Source: Cladosporium sp. IMV 00045 (Eukaryota > Ascomycota > Dothideomycetes > Cladosporiales > Cladosporiaceae). Taken from it: DNA of 20,091 bases. The translations under genes and the position numbers were made by a program. This document shows positions 9,610 through 18,289 of this stretch, piece by piece. Each line of letters begins with the position of its first letter. Position 1 is the first letter of the stretch. The notes under the pieces were generated by a model, which saw only the letters and a program-made list of their open reading frames with translations, had not been told where the DNA came from and did not search any database. The stretch spans positions 1 through 20,091 of the forward strand of contig MSJI02000928.1 of NCBI GenBank assembly GCA_001931905.2, written 5' to 3'.

Positions 9610-10090
9610 CCCAGGGAAAAGGTCCAAGAACAGAATTTCACACGCGGTTCGGCCGTGGATGAGAGTTTTGCAAGGCCCTTAGTCAGACCCAGGATCAATG
9701 GCAGAAGATGCAGTTCGTCGCGCGAGGTGGAGGTGGAACAAAAGGACGATGAGGGGAGCAACGCAAGATGAACGGTACAAATCCGACGAGCGAGCCGCGC
9801 GTGCAATGTAAGTCGCCGACGCCGACGAGTACCCGGGAAACTCGAGTCCGTGCTTGATAATATCGAGTAGTATAGCTCCCTCCCGTGACTCCCTACAAAC
9901 TGTCGCGTTAATGAGAGATTTCGAATATGAACTTCAAGACCAATGCATGTGTTGCCTTCACACCTCGTTTTAGCCCGATGATGTTTGTGCACCAGATTGC
10001 AGAAACTGCACACCCAGAGATGCGTGGAGGGGGGTCACGAGTATGTAAGGCGATTTAGTTATTTGTCCAGCTCTCCTTCACAATTAACTT
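9610..10090 (-). promoter_or_regulatory. Promoter region of the divergent MBL-like gene
   Basis: No gene is supported in these 480 bases, which lie between two minus-strand genes. They should hold the promoter of the MBL-like gene and the 3' end of the regulator gene. The palindrome GTCGCCGAC occurs at 9812-9820, about 203 bases upstream of the ATG, followed by a second GCCGACGAG. I saw no clear TATA box. Confidence 0.4.
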
Positions 10091-11917
10091 CTAGAGCATA
10101 TTGTTAAAAAGACCACTTGGCATCTCATCCGTTGAAAAAAGATCAAACCATAATGGGTTATTATCGATGCTGTCGCTGTCGGCCATGACACTGTCTCGGA
10201 AAGAAGCAGCGTGAGGCGACAGGGCATTGTCTCCGTCATGCGTCGAGAAAATGGTCTCGGCAACGCATTTGAGACAACGCGCTGCATTCTGAGCGAGCGT
10301 CCATCGCTCACCTAATCTTTGCAGTGCACCGAGCATCAGAACGACTCTGTCCCTGTGCTGTTGGAGGCAGTCTAGCCCACCACGGTGTACATGAATCGAT
10401 CCTGCCGCAAGTTGAATAATGCATCCCAACACCAGGCCACAAACGAAAAAGGGCGAATGTCTGTCCAAAGGCCATGGCACAGTGGCGAGGTTCGCCAAAT
10501 CCTTCGAGGCCGCAATAGCTTTGACAGTGTGGTGTCTGGAAGTAGGCACCAATTGTGTATAACCGTTCGCACAGGCGATGTCTTTTGCAGACGGGATCGT
10601 GTCGGGCAAGTCACTCCTGGGGAAATGAAGAAAGATGGTAGCGCACGCAATGAAGCAGCGAGCTTCGAAAAGCAATAAATCGACATCCCCCGAAGGACCA
10701 ATGACGTCTCTACACCGGAACGGGAGATTGTAATCCCAACCGGCAAGCGCGTTATCCAGTGCCTGAATGTTGTCAGGGGGAGCATCGTCCTGGGAAGCAA
10801 TAGTCAGAACTCGGCTGACAACGCGGATCGCATCTATGCGAAAGGACAAAGTCGAGAAGCTGGCGTGCGGCTCTGATGAGAAAACTCGATTCTCAAAGGC
10901 TCGCAGTGTCGGAGGGCTCGGATCACATTCACCTGCTTCATACAGGGTCTCGGCACATGGTAGAAAGGGAAGCGGATTTGCGCAAGCGGTGTGGAAAGTG
11001 GGACGGCGGTGTATCGCCGCGAAATAGATGTCGACGGTGTACAGCTCCCACCATGTTCGTCGAAGACTCTCTTCTACCAAGGAGGAACAGGCTGAGTTTG
11101 CTCGCGCGAAGGTCGGCTCGTGCATGCCCAAATGTAAGGCAATTTTGGCGGCACGAGTGATGCACGCGGAGGCGTCTTTCGGCTGCTGACGGGCGTGAAA
11201 AATGATAGCGTACAAAACCAGTGCTTGCACCCGAGAGGGCGTCTGCTCGTCAGGCTCCAACATAGCAGAAGAAACAGTCTCTTGTAGCCCTAAGGCTCCA
11301 GGCATCGACGTCGCATAGTGCTGTCCGGCGAAGCATACTACCAGATCGAGATAGTGCGGATACTGTTGCCCCGCGTAAAAAGGCCTAGGCACAAGGAAGG
11401 GATGTGCGGCAAAGAAATGGACATAGAAGAGATTGAGCAGGCGGTCGCGGTCGGAAGGATTGAGTGCCCACGTCGACGGCAGGGCGGGAGTGAAGGACGG
11501 CAAGGGCAGCTGTTGATTGCTGAGAGATCCTGGCACGGTGGTTGTTGACGGACAAGAAGCGGCGAGGGCGGTATGGTTGGTGTTGCTGCTGGCGGACTGT
11601 GCAGATGCGGCTGTGGGCGGCGTCGGTGGCGCGGTGGTGTCTGCTGCGGGACCAGCTCCTGCCGCAGCAGGCAGAGGTCGGTGATTGCGAGGTTGATGTG
11701 GAGAAGTATTTGCATGTGCTGGATCGCGACGCCTGCCGCGGCGGCCAAGTCCACGGCGGGAAGCGGTGTAAGAGCAGGCAACGGCCTCGACAAGGCAGCG
11801 GCCACAGGTGGGCGCCGCGCCGTCGCACCTGAGATGTTTGCGTCGACACCCGTCACATGCCAGCGGCGCCAGGCGAGCGGTGTGGTCGGGGGTGGCAGCT
11901 GCGGTGGCGGTGGTCAT
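10091..11917 (-). CDS. Zn2Cys6 fungal transcription factor
   Basis: The first ATG is at 11915-11917 (608 residues); the frame is open upstream only through a TTG. Residues 21-48 are a canonical binuclear zinc cluster, C-x2-C-x6-C-x6-C-x2-C-x6-C (CDGC ... CGRC ... C), followed by an Arg-rich stretch (about 54-64) that probably serves as linker or nuclear signal. A low-complexity Pro/Ala/Ser/Thr linker runs to about 145. The fungal-specific middle homology region follows, with YVHFFAAHPFL (165-175) and the typical RRTWWELYTVDIYFAAIHRR (286-305). No intron or frame break is seen. It is transcribed divergently from the YeeE/YedE permease, and pathway-specific regulators of this class often sit next to their targets, so control of the sulfur genes here is a reasonable inference. 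The effector is unknown. Confidence 0.9.
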   Translation of the reverse strand: MTTATAAATPDHTARLAPLACDGCRRKHLRCDGAAPTCGRCLVEAVACSYTASRRGLGRRGRRRDPAHANTSPHQPRNHRPLPAAAGAGPAADTTAPPTPPTAASAQSASSNTNHTALAASCPSTTTVPGSLSNQQLPLPSFTPALPSTWALNPSDRDRLLNLFYVHFFAAHPFLVPRPFYAGQQYPHYLDLVVCFAGQHYATSMPGALGLQETVSSAMLEPDEQTPSRVQALVLYAIIFHARQQPKDASACITRAAKIALHLGMHEPTFARANSACSSLVEESLRRTWWELYTVDIYFAAIHRRPTFHTACANPLPFLPCAETLYEAGECDPSPPTLRAFENRVFSSEPHASFSTLSFRIDAIRVVSRVLTIASQDDAPPDNIQALDNALAGWDYNLPFRCRDVIGPSGDVDLLLFEARCFIACATIFLHFPRSDLPDTIPSAKDIACANGYTQLVPTSRHHTVKAIAASKDLANLATVPWPLDRHSPFFVCGLVLGCIIQLAAGSIHVHRGGLDCLQQHRDRVVLMLGALQRLGERWTLAQNAARCLKCVAETIFSTHDGDNALSPHAASFRDSVMADSDSIDNNPLWFDLFSTDEMPSGLFNNML

Positions 11918-13269
11918 CGAGGCAACGGAGAACGATGTCGATGAGTGTATGTCCAGCTTTTGCGAAGTCCAGCTTGTCGCCGATCTTGTGTGTTGTGTCA
12001 GAAGAGCCCGGGGCAAGGATTCGGCGACTACAAGCCTTGACGAGCGGTGACGTCAGCCAATCGCCGGCACTCCACAGACTTTCGAGCGAAACCCGCCGAC
12101 AGCACGCTCTGTCTCCGAAGACGCCGGGTGGCAAAGATAAACCACGTCTTGAGCGTCTGCAACTGCACGTCCGTCGCAGCAACTATCAGCAACCACGTGC
12201 CTATCTCTTGCCATCACGCCCAGACTGCCGAAATTCAGTGCCAAACCAAGCACCATCTCTCGCGACCATGTGCAAAAAGGCAACCTGTGACTCGTGTGGT
12301 CAGTCTCTCCCACTCACTCATCACTCTCGATCACTTTCTAACGCGGCGCGTCGCAGGCAAGCCATCCTGGTGGGGATGCGGCAATGTATTACACCTGCCA
12401 ACTGTCTTGGCGACGAGCGATGACTGACGTCTCACAAGCACATCCCGAGCATCATGGACTCCGTACCCGAGCAAGACAGATGCAAATGCGGCCCTAAGGT
12501 CTTTGCCTACGGCAAGGAATATCCTCCGAAGGCCGCTCAAGCAGATTGAAGCAGAATTCAGGGGGAAGGCCATTTGAGGGCTTCTGATAGAGCATCTATG
12601 AACCAATTTCGACTTACGCCTGTTACCCTTCGTGGGCTCCAGTCGTACCCGTACGCCCACCAATGATTCCCTTAAATGAAGTCAATCTTGAAAATACCAG
12701 TATTCCGATTCATCTACAAAAAATGATTTGAACGCCTACTGGATGGAGCGGCACAATTCAGATTTCCGTTCTGTTTTGACGCAAGTCAAGTTTCCTCGCT
12801 GTCGCAAACTCCATAGATGCCCGGTAATTGGCCGCAACGTTGTATGGTATTCTGTACTCTTCGAAGCAGTGATTACGAATGAATCGCCGACCAGAAGCTC
12901 GAATGCGATGGAAAAGGCGGTTTTGGGCGTGCACAAGATTGTTCCACGACTTTGATCGGCGAGCTCGACATGGACTTCATACAGTCGCCGCTAAGGTCGC
13001 CGATCAAACCCAAAATCTTCACCTCAGTAACTGACACGATGGTAGATTGTGCCGTGGTCCGCGCAAGACAAGTTCTTTGATTACAGTAGACGGGTCGCCA
13101 CTGGAATCTTATAAGATGCGAGTTCTTCTCTGGAGCTTTTATCATGACCCACTGCCCTTCACAGAGACCGCAACAGTAACGGAGACAACTCGATCACGTC
13201 TGACTGAAACGCTGCCACTCACAAGCCGTTGTCACTTTGTTTTTACACGATCTTCTAAAACCATCCAAA
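11918..13269. promoter_or_regulatory. Shared divergent promoter region of regulator and permease
   Basis: About 1.35 kb separates the start codons of the minus-strand regulator and the plus-strand permease. No gene is supported in it. It holds a perfect 12-bp inverted repeat at 12951-12962 and 12997-13008, a further TCGCCG at about 12984, and TCGCCGG at about 12060. These resemble the GTCGSCGAC sites upstream of the MBL-family genes. The last 60 bases before the permease ATG are C/T/A rich, as in many fungal leaders. Confidence 0.5.
12951..13008. promoter_or_regulatory. 12-bp perfect inverted repeat with TCGCCGATC arms
   Basis: TTTGATCGGCGA (12951-12962) and TCGCCGATCAAA (12997-13008) are exact reverse complements separated by 34 bases, and an extra TCGCCG lies inside. 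CGG/CCG triplets in inverted order are the usual half-sites of Zn2Cys6 dimers, though 34 bases is long spacing for a single dimer. It lies about 260 bases before the permease start. A role as operator is inferred. Confidence 0.5.
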
Positions 13270-14339
13270 ATGCTGTTCGACTCCATATCCGCCGCTTCCA
13301 TAGGCGCGATTTTCGGCGCTTCACTCACAGCATCCGGTGTCTATGTCCCTTCAGTCATCATCGATCAACTCCGCCTGGCAGACTTCCACATGCTCCACGT
13401 CTTTGCAACAGCCATGGGCTCAAGCGCGTAAGTAACAAATCGAGCTGGTGCCATGAGCTCGCAAAGACTACGGTGCATGCGCTAACTTTATATTACCCCA
13501 GTATGGTTATGGTAGCTTTCGACAAACTCGGCATTATCAAGCGGCCCGTCCGGACGAACTCTACGCTCAATCTTTGGTCGCCATATGACGCGAATCTGAT
13601 AGGCGGTGGCCTAGTTGGGATTGGAATGGCGCTTTCAGGTGCATGCCCTGGCACGGTCCTGGTTCAACTCGGCCAAGGACTACCCTCTGCAAAGGCCACT
13701 GCTTCTGGTGCTTTGCTGGGCGCTGCGATATACATAAAAGTGCAAGAACGGCGCAAGAATGCTCGACTGGAGAGCCAAGAGCCAGCCGCCTACACTAGGA
13801 CGATATCCGAGGTATCCCGTGTCCCTGAAGTGGCCATCTACTCATTGCTCTTGGTAGCTATTGCAGTTATTCTGGGCTTCGCGCCGGCTGGGAGTGACCA
13901 ATCTCTGGTATCTCCGGTAGTCGGTGGCCTGTTGATCGGCTGCGCACAAGCTGCGTCGTTGCTGCTCACTCGCAGCCCTCTTGGTGTGTCAGCCACCTAC
14001 GAACAACTCAGCCGACACATCCTCAACGCGTTGCGAGAAGGGATTGTAGCAAAGCCGAGTCTGCCATCGAAAAATATCATTTTCTCGCTTGGTGTCGTTG
14101 CCGGAAGCATTGCCGTGGCTGCGAGCAAACCTAGCTTCGATAACTCAGCATCCGACCTAGCTGTACCGACATGGCAGGCTTTCCTTGGGGGTGTTGCCAT
14201 GACATTCGGCGCCAGGCTCGGAGGTGGCTGCACTTCCGGACATGGATTGTCCGGCATGAGTGCCATGTCTGCTTCAAGTCTCGTGACAGTGGCCGCGATG
14301 TTTGGTGCTGGTATTTTGACCAGGGCGTTCATGGCATGA
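13270..14339 (+). CDS. YeeE/YedE-family (TsuA-type) sulfur-compound permease
   Basis: Exon 1 is 13270-13427 and exon 2 is 13502-14339, together 331 residues. The intron (GTAAGT donor, GCTAAC branch, CCCCAG acceptor) splits an Ala codon. The protein is very hydrophobic with repeated Gly-rich membrane segments, and shows the two family signatures LIGGGLVGIGMALSGACPGT (85-104) and FGARLGGGCTSGHGLSGMS (288-306). Cysteines C101, C200 and C296 lie where the bacterial thiosulfate transporter TsuA carries its conserved pathway cysteines. Family members import thiosulfate or export sulfur species; which applies here cannot be read from sequence. In bacteria the family occurs beside Blh-type MBL hydrolases in the BigR operon, and the same two families co-occur here. 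The gene looks intact; plasma membrane location is inferred. Confidence 0.9.
13428..13501 (+). other. Intron of the permease gene
   Basis: The 74-bp intron has a consensus GTAAGT donor, a GCTAAC branch site at about 13490 and an acceptor CAG ending at 13501. Removing it joins MGSSA to MVMVAFDKLG in one frame, restoring a continuous membrane segment. Confidence 0.9.
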
Positions 14340-14868
14340 TGCAGAAGAGACTGAGGATGTAAGATCATCGAACCGTTCAATCGAAAAACTCTTCATCGTT
14401 ACTTAGCTTGCGCGGCACTCGACATTACATGGCCAGAAGTTAAGCACATGTGCAGACTTGTTGGTTTCCAGCAATCCCAGGTCGAGAACAATCAAAATGT
14501 TTTCGCTTGTTGGTAGAACAGCTACTTGGCCATGCCGTCACTGGGGCTCAACTGCTGAGGATCAACAGAGTCAAAGTTGCACGATGCTGGTGGTGTGGCA
14601 GCAGTAGACAGACGGTCGCCCACCTCATGCTGGAGCAAGCTTGTCGATGGTACGCATACCCTATAAGGTACCCTACCCTGTTCGTACCCTTTAAGAAAAT
14701 CGCTGTTCATTAAGCGTTTTGGCTGTTCGGGTGTGCCACAAAGAGTCTTGGCAATCACGTGACATCATTCCGGAGTGTTCACGGAACAATTGGAGGACAC
14801 GACAGCACTCCATTTCTTTGAATGTACTTATGAATTAACATTTGAAGAGCCTCGCATCTGATAAGGCT
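14340..14868. other. Intergenic stretch between permease and hAT remnant
   Basis: No gene is supported. The part next to the hAT gene has several GGGTAC/TACCCT units at about 14649-14690 (GGTACGCATACCC, AAGGTACCCTACCC, GTACCC), which could be subterminal repeats of the hAT element, but I could not define a terminal inverted repeat or target duplication. Confidence 0.4.
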
Positions 14869-15098
14869 CTAGAGACTATTAACGACACTCTCATCGGTGA
14901 GCGAGTTGATGAGCCAGCTCTTAAGACACTCTTTGTATGACACACTCTCGGCTTTGAGTTTCTCTCGATCAAACGTTATAGTCCGTCTTGCTAGACTGAA
15001 CACCCGTTCGGCCTCGGCATTCATAGCTGGGGCTGACAGAATGTCGACGGCCATATAATATAGCCGGGGATACGTTCGCTGCTGGCATGGCTCGAGCC

Positions 15099-15106
15099 AC
15101 CAGTCT
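15099..15106. repeat. MITE target-site duplication, left
   Basis: ACCAGTCT, identical to 15603-15610 on the other side of the MITE. Removing the MITE and one copy restores the transposase frame. Confidence 0.92.
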
Positions 15107-15602
15107 CAGTGAACTTATTGGTTCGGTTGGTTACGGTTTTGGGGTCAAAACCGAACCAACCAGTCTAGAGAAAATTGTAAACCAAAATAACCATTGGTAA
15201 CCATTTCCCAAAGAGGCAATTGCAAGTTGTGCCTGTCGGTTGGCTTAAAATTCGTTGCCAGGAATATATATGTTTGGGAAACAGTCACGTCGCATCAAAA
15301 ACATGCGAAAAGGCCCGCAAGTGTGCCAGAAGTCTATCAGCAAGGGCGCGCACAAGAGATAGCGCGGAGACAAGCGCCGAAGTTGGTGTTGAAGCGAGTA
15401 CTGGGGTACGTACAGAGACCACAGCGATCAGCTATTGGCGCGGTTGTGCGGAACGATTACCCCATTAGGTATTGGTTTACCATTGGAAACCAGCAGGTTA
15501 GAACCGAACCAACCAGATACACAATCAAGGCCGAACCAGAACCTACGAAAACCTACCAGTTGAACCGCAAAAACCAGATTGACCGAACCAATAAGTTCAC
15601 TG
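15107..15602. mobile_element. hAT-type MITE nested in the hAT transposase gene
   Basis: The element is 496 bp, starting CAGTGAACTTATTGG and ending in its reverse complement. The terminal inverted repeats are perfect for 21 bp and continue imperfectly in GGTTCGGTTGG-type subterminal repeats. It is flanked by 8-bp duplications ACCAGTCT (15099-15106 and 15603-15610). Eight-base duplications and CA-G-type ends are the hAT signature. It has no coding capacity, so it must be moved by another element. Its ends recur at 19320-19735. Confidence 0.92.
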
Positions 15603-15610
15603 ACCAGTCT
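15603..15610. repeat. MITE target-site duplication, right
   Basis: ACCAGTCT, identical to 15099-15106. Eight bases is the length expected for hAT insertion. Confidence 0.92.
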
Positions 15611-17097
15611 AGAACGGTGTAGCTGGCCGTAAAGCCGATGCTGTCGATTGGAGAGTTGATGAACCTCTGGAACTCGGACTGCATATCATGAGACTGCATC
15701 TTCGCATACTGCATCTGTCGCCATCGTTCATAGCAAGTCTCCTCGACAGTTGTACGTTCCGCATCGCTCAGTCCGTTGGTCGACAACAAAGGAGGTGAAA
15801 GCGCCGTGCCTCCCAGCTTTTCGTACTTCTTCGTCCAGAGCTCCTCGGCGCGTCGGAGGCCAGGCTTGATTCATCTAGGCTGCCAGGCTGCCAGGAGATA
15901 AGCCCTGCGCTTAATGTTGTAGTACTTGTCCATGGTGTACCACCCAGTCGTAATACACTCGACGAACGGCCTATTCCTGCGATGTTTGTGCAACTGCTTC
16001 TCGAAGTGGTCGACAAGGAAGTCCATCGAGTGAGTGGCATCGACTCTTGCAGGTGGTCAAGCGTCACGTTGTCACCCTCGCAGCGCTTGGTCTGCTCTTT
16101 GAAAGGCTGAAAGAAGTGTTCTGTGTCGCGGAGCAAGCGCCACTCTGCTTGAGACAACTCACAGGTGCTGAGCTGCGGGTTGTCATGAACAAAGCTGGAC
16201 ATTTGGAACTGCAGGACAATGGCACTGGTGATGGTGTGCCACCAGCTGTTCCAGCGTGTGATGTTGGGGGAGTGGATAGTGCGCCTCTTGCAAAGCTTCT
16301 TGAATGCTGTACTAAGCGCGGAGCTACGATTGAGAGCTGCACAGAAGGCGTGGAGTTTTTGCAGCAGCAATAGGGTCGACCAGCCTTCCTGTGACTTCAC
16401 GGAAGCGAGTGCTATCTCTTCGTCGATGTCACGGTTTGAACGCCGAGATTGTCGCTTGGCTCTGTTGATAGCATACTTGTCTTTGGCAAAAAGGAACGCC
16501 TGCACAGCGAGGTTGATGATATGGCCAAGACAGCAAAGACAATTATCTACTGGGCTCCATTCCGGGACAGCCTCAGCAACAGCCCTGCAGAGGGTGTCGT
16601 TGGCTCCGTGGTTATCGCCAGTGATGAATCCCAGCCTGGCTCTGAAGCCATACCACTCCATCGTCTGAACCCCATGCTTAGCGACCTCCTCGCCACTATG
16701 GCCGGCTTCGAGCTCCGCAAGGTTATAAGATGAATAGCCGTGATCGCTCTCGCTAGCTGTTCTCGAATCTGGAGCTGCTTGACGTGGAAGTCCTCGGCGA
16801 TTGCTGCTGCCACAGTGCTGTGAGATGTTGGCAAAATGTCCGTTGCCACGTAGTTGACCGAGTGAACGAGGGTGTGCAGCTCCGCTGCTCCGGCCACTCC
16901 ACACCATCGTCCGGTAAATTGCGGCGCGTTATGAGGCGATACAATGCAGCTCTAACGATCTCCGGTTTTGCAGCAGCCCGCAGCACCTGCTTTTCTGATT
17001 CCAAAGCTTCTCGCTCTCCCTGTAGCCGTTGCTGGCCGAAGCAGCTTCATTATATCGGCTTGTTTGGCCCTGGCCACCCCTCTGGCTTCTTCCTTTT

Positions 17098-17243
17098 GTT
17101 GAAAGATGAGGATGCTCAGACCCCTAGCTTTACCTACCTTCTCCTGTTGTGAAACTAGGGTCCTGCCCCTAAACACTGCAGCTGTTATCTGCTTATCGCA
17201 CGCTAGTGTTTCATGCTGGCTACATATACACAGTCCTTACCTC
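17098..17243. repeat. Composite repeat, first copy (A1 then B1)
   Basis: Segment A1 (17098-17145) recurs at 17322-17369, and segment B1 (17146-17243) recurs at 17590-17686. Here the two are contiguous. The unit lies just upstream of the hAT transposase coding remnant and may be element-associated subterminal sequence. No coding content is recognised. Confidence 0.85.
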
Positions 17244-17321
17244 CAGAATGTAGAGAATGTATGGGAATGATTTTGCGCACGATGCTACTGATCAGTAATT
17301 GATCAACATCTCCTCATGAGT

Positions 17322-17369
17322 GTTGAAAGCTGAGGATGCTCAGACCCCTAGCTTCACCTACCTTCTCCT
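17322..17369. repeat. Repeat segment A2
   Basis: 48 bases matching 17098-17145 with two C/T or A/C differences. A shorter tandem unit overlaps it: CTCCTCATGAG at about 17310 recurs at about 17365. Confidence 0.85.
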
Positions 17370-17589
17370 CATGAGCACTGAAGGCTGGGATGCAGGGACA
17401 CCCAGCCTCTCCAGCCTCTCAGCCTTGAGAGAATGCTGGTATATGTACTCACCTCCTGTCTGCTCAGATAGCTGAAATAACCTAACTCATCTATTATTGT
17501 TAAAACCTTTGACACCACAGTAGAGTGGATCGCAGCCATGTGTGCCCTAGCACCAGAAGTTGAGGAAACTGTAACGGTTTGGAGAAGGA

Positions 17590-17686
17590 TTGTGTGACTG
17601 GGTTCCTGCTCCTAAACACTGCAGCTGTGATCTACTTATCACACGCTAGTGTTTCAGGTTGGCTAGATATATACAGTCTTGACCTC
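17590..17686. repeat. Repeat segment B2
   Basis: About 97 bases matching 17146-17243. Many differences are transitions (for example CTGCCCC to CTGCTCC, and CTGCTTATCGCACG to CTACTTATCACACG), a pattern compatible with repeat-induced point mutation or methyl-C decay. Confidence 0.8.
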
Positions 17687-18289
17687 GATACCAGATAGAA
17701 GACAGACACAACAATGGACGAAAGTCCCTAACAACTTGGATTGACCCTCTGCACTCACTCTTACTTCTCCAGTATCTCGCCAACGAGGCACAAATATACA
17801 TGCAATAAGTAGGGGCGTGATCACGATACAGGTGCTCACGCGTGCCGCACGGATAAGGCCTTGCTGAATGTGAGATTCGCCGTCTTATTGCTTGGGGTTG
17901 GTAAAGCCCGAGGGTCGGCGACTATCTCTCGTAAGACGAACATCGACAAAGCCCGAGCTCGAACCCCGCACACGTTAAAGACTGATCGCCGAAACGCTGG
18001 TCGGAAACTCTGGAAGGTTGATACTGATATCAATCAGTATATGAAGATGATAAGATCTCGCATTATCTGTCTTAGCACAAGTCGACACGGATTGCAATCG
18101 TCAGCAACACAAGCCAAACCCAGACACCTCCCTACCTGCCATATTAGCACCTCTTATACATCAGAATCTGCACACATCGCTCCCCCACATCTCCATTACC
18201 GCATCAACCAGAGTTCCTTGATGCAGCAACCGACTCACAAATCGGAGTATAATCACGACCCAATGAGATCAGCCAACCAGATCGCTAAG
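17687..18289 (+). promoter_or_regulatory. Promoter and leader of the intact MBL gene
   Basis: No gene is supported; the open frame that runs through it merely extends the MBL frame. It contains GTCGGCGAC at 17914-17922, related TTCGCCGTC (17876) and GATCGCCGAA (about 17985), a repeated AAAGCCCGAG (about 17903 and 17949), and an 8-bp-arm inverted repeat at 18021-18040. The last 150 bases before the ATG are C/A rich, typical of an ascomycete leader. Confidence 0.45.
18021..18040. promoter_or_regulatory. Inverted repeat ATACTGAT-N4-ATCAGTAT
   Basis: Perfect 8-bp arms with a 4-base spacer (ATCA), 250 bases before the MBL start codon. It could be a binding site for a dimeric regulator; no function is shown. 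Confidence 0.5.

Larger units (their letters stand above)
14869..17046 (-). pseudogene. hAT-family transposase, decayed and split by a MITE
   Basis: Conserved fungal hAT segments run in order on the minus strand but in different frames. They are an N-terminal part (to about 16890), VHSVNYVATDILPTSHSTV, and then a core from about 16725. The core contains ELEAGHSGEEVA, LGFITGDNHGANDTL, CCLGHIINLAVQAFLF and ITRWNSWWHTI. The C-terminal dimerisation segment is SAPAMNAEAERVFSLAR, ending at TAG 14869-14871. At least three frame changes are needed (near 16890, 16730 and 16030). The segment that should follow TAIHL and carry the first catalytic Asp (DxWTSPN) is missing at about 16730. A 496-bp MITE interrupts the gene at 15107-15602. 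The element can no longer make transposase. Ends not found. Confidence 0.85.

Noticed and set aside
11542..11944. Plus-strand Gly/Arg-rich frames over the regulator's N-terminus
   Set aside because: They are antisense shadows of the GC-rich Pro/Ala linker of the Zn2Cys6 protein.
11918..12016. Upstream extension of the Zn2Cys6 protein
   Set aside because: The frame is open, but the first codon there is TTG and the first ATG is at 11915-11917, just before the zinc cluster as expected.
13047..13501. Unspliced upstream start for the permease in the exon 2 frame
   Set aside because: It would replace the hydrophobic exon 1 with unrelated sequence; the GTAAGT...CTAAC...CAG intron gives a better membrane protein.
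14649..14690. Clustered GGGTAC/TACCCT units as a hAT terminal repeat
   Set aside because: No inverted partner was found on the other side of the transposase remnant, so an element end cannot be called.
15157..15167. Extra ACCAGTCTAGA inside the MITE matching its right flank
   Set aside because: It is not at an element end and is most simply a coincidence with the target site; it does not change the boundaries.
17861..18289. N-terminal extension of the intact MBL protein
   Set aside because: The open frame extends upstream by chance; the paralogue starts at the equivalent of 18290, and the extension looks like leader sequence.
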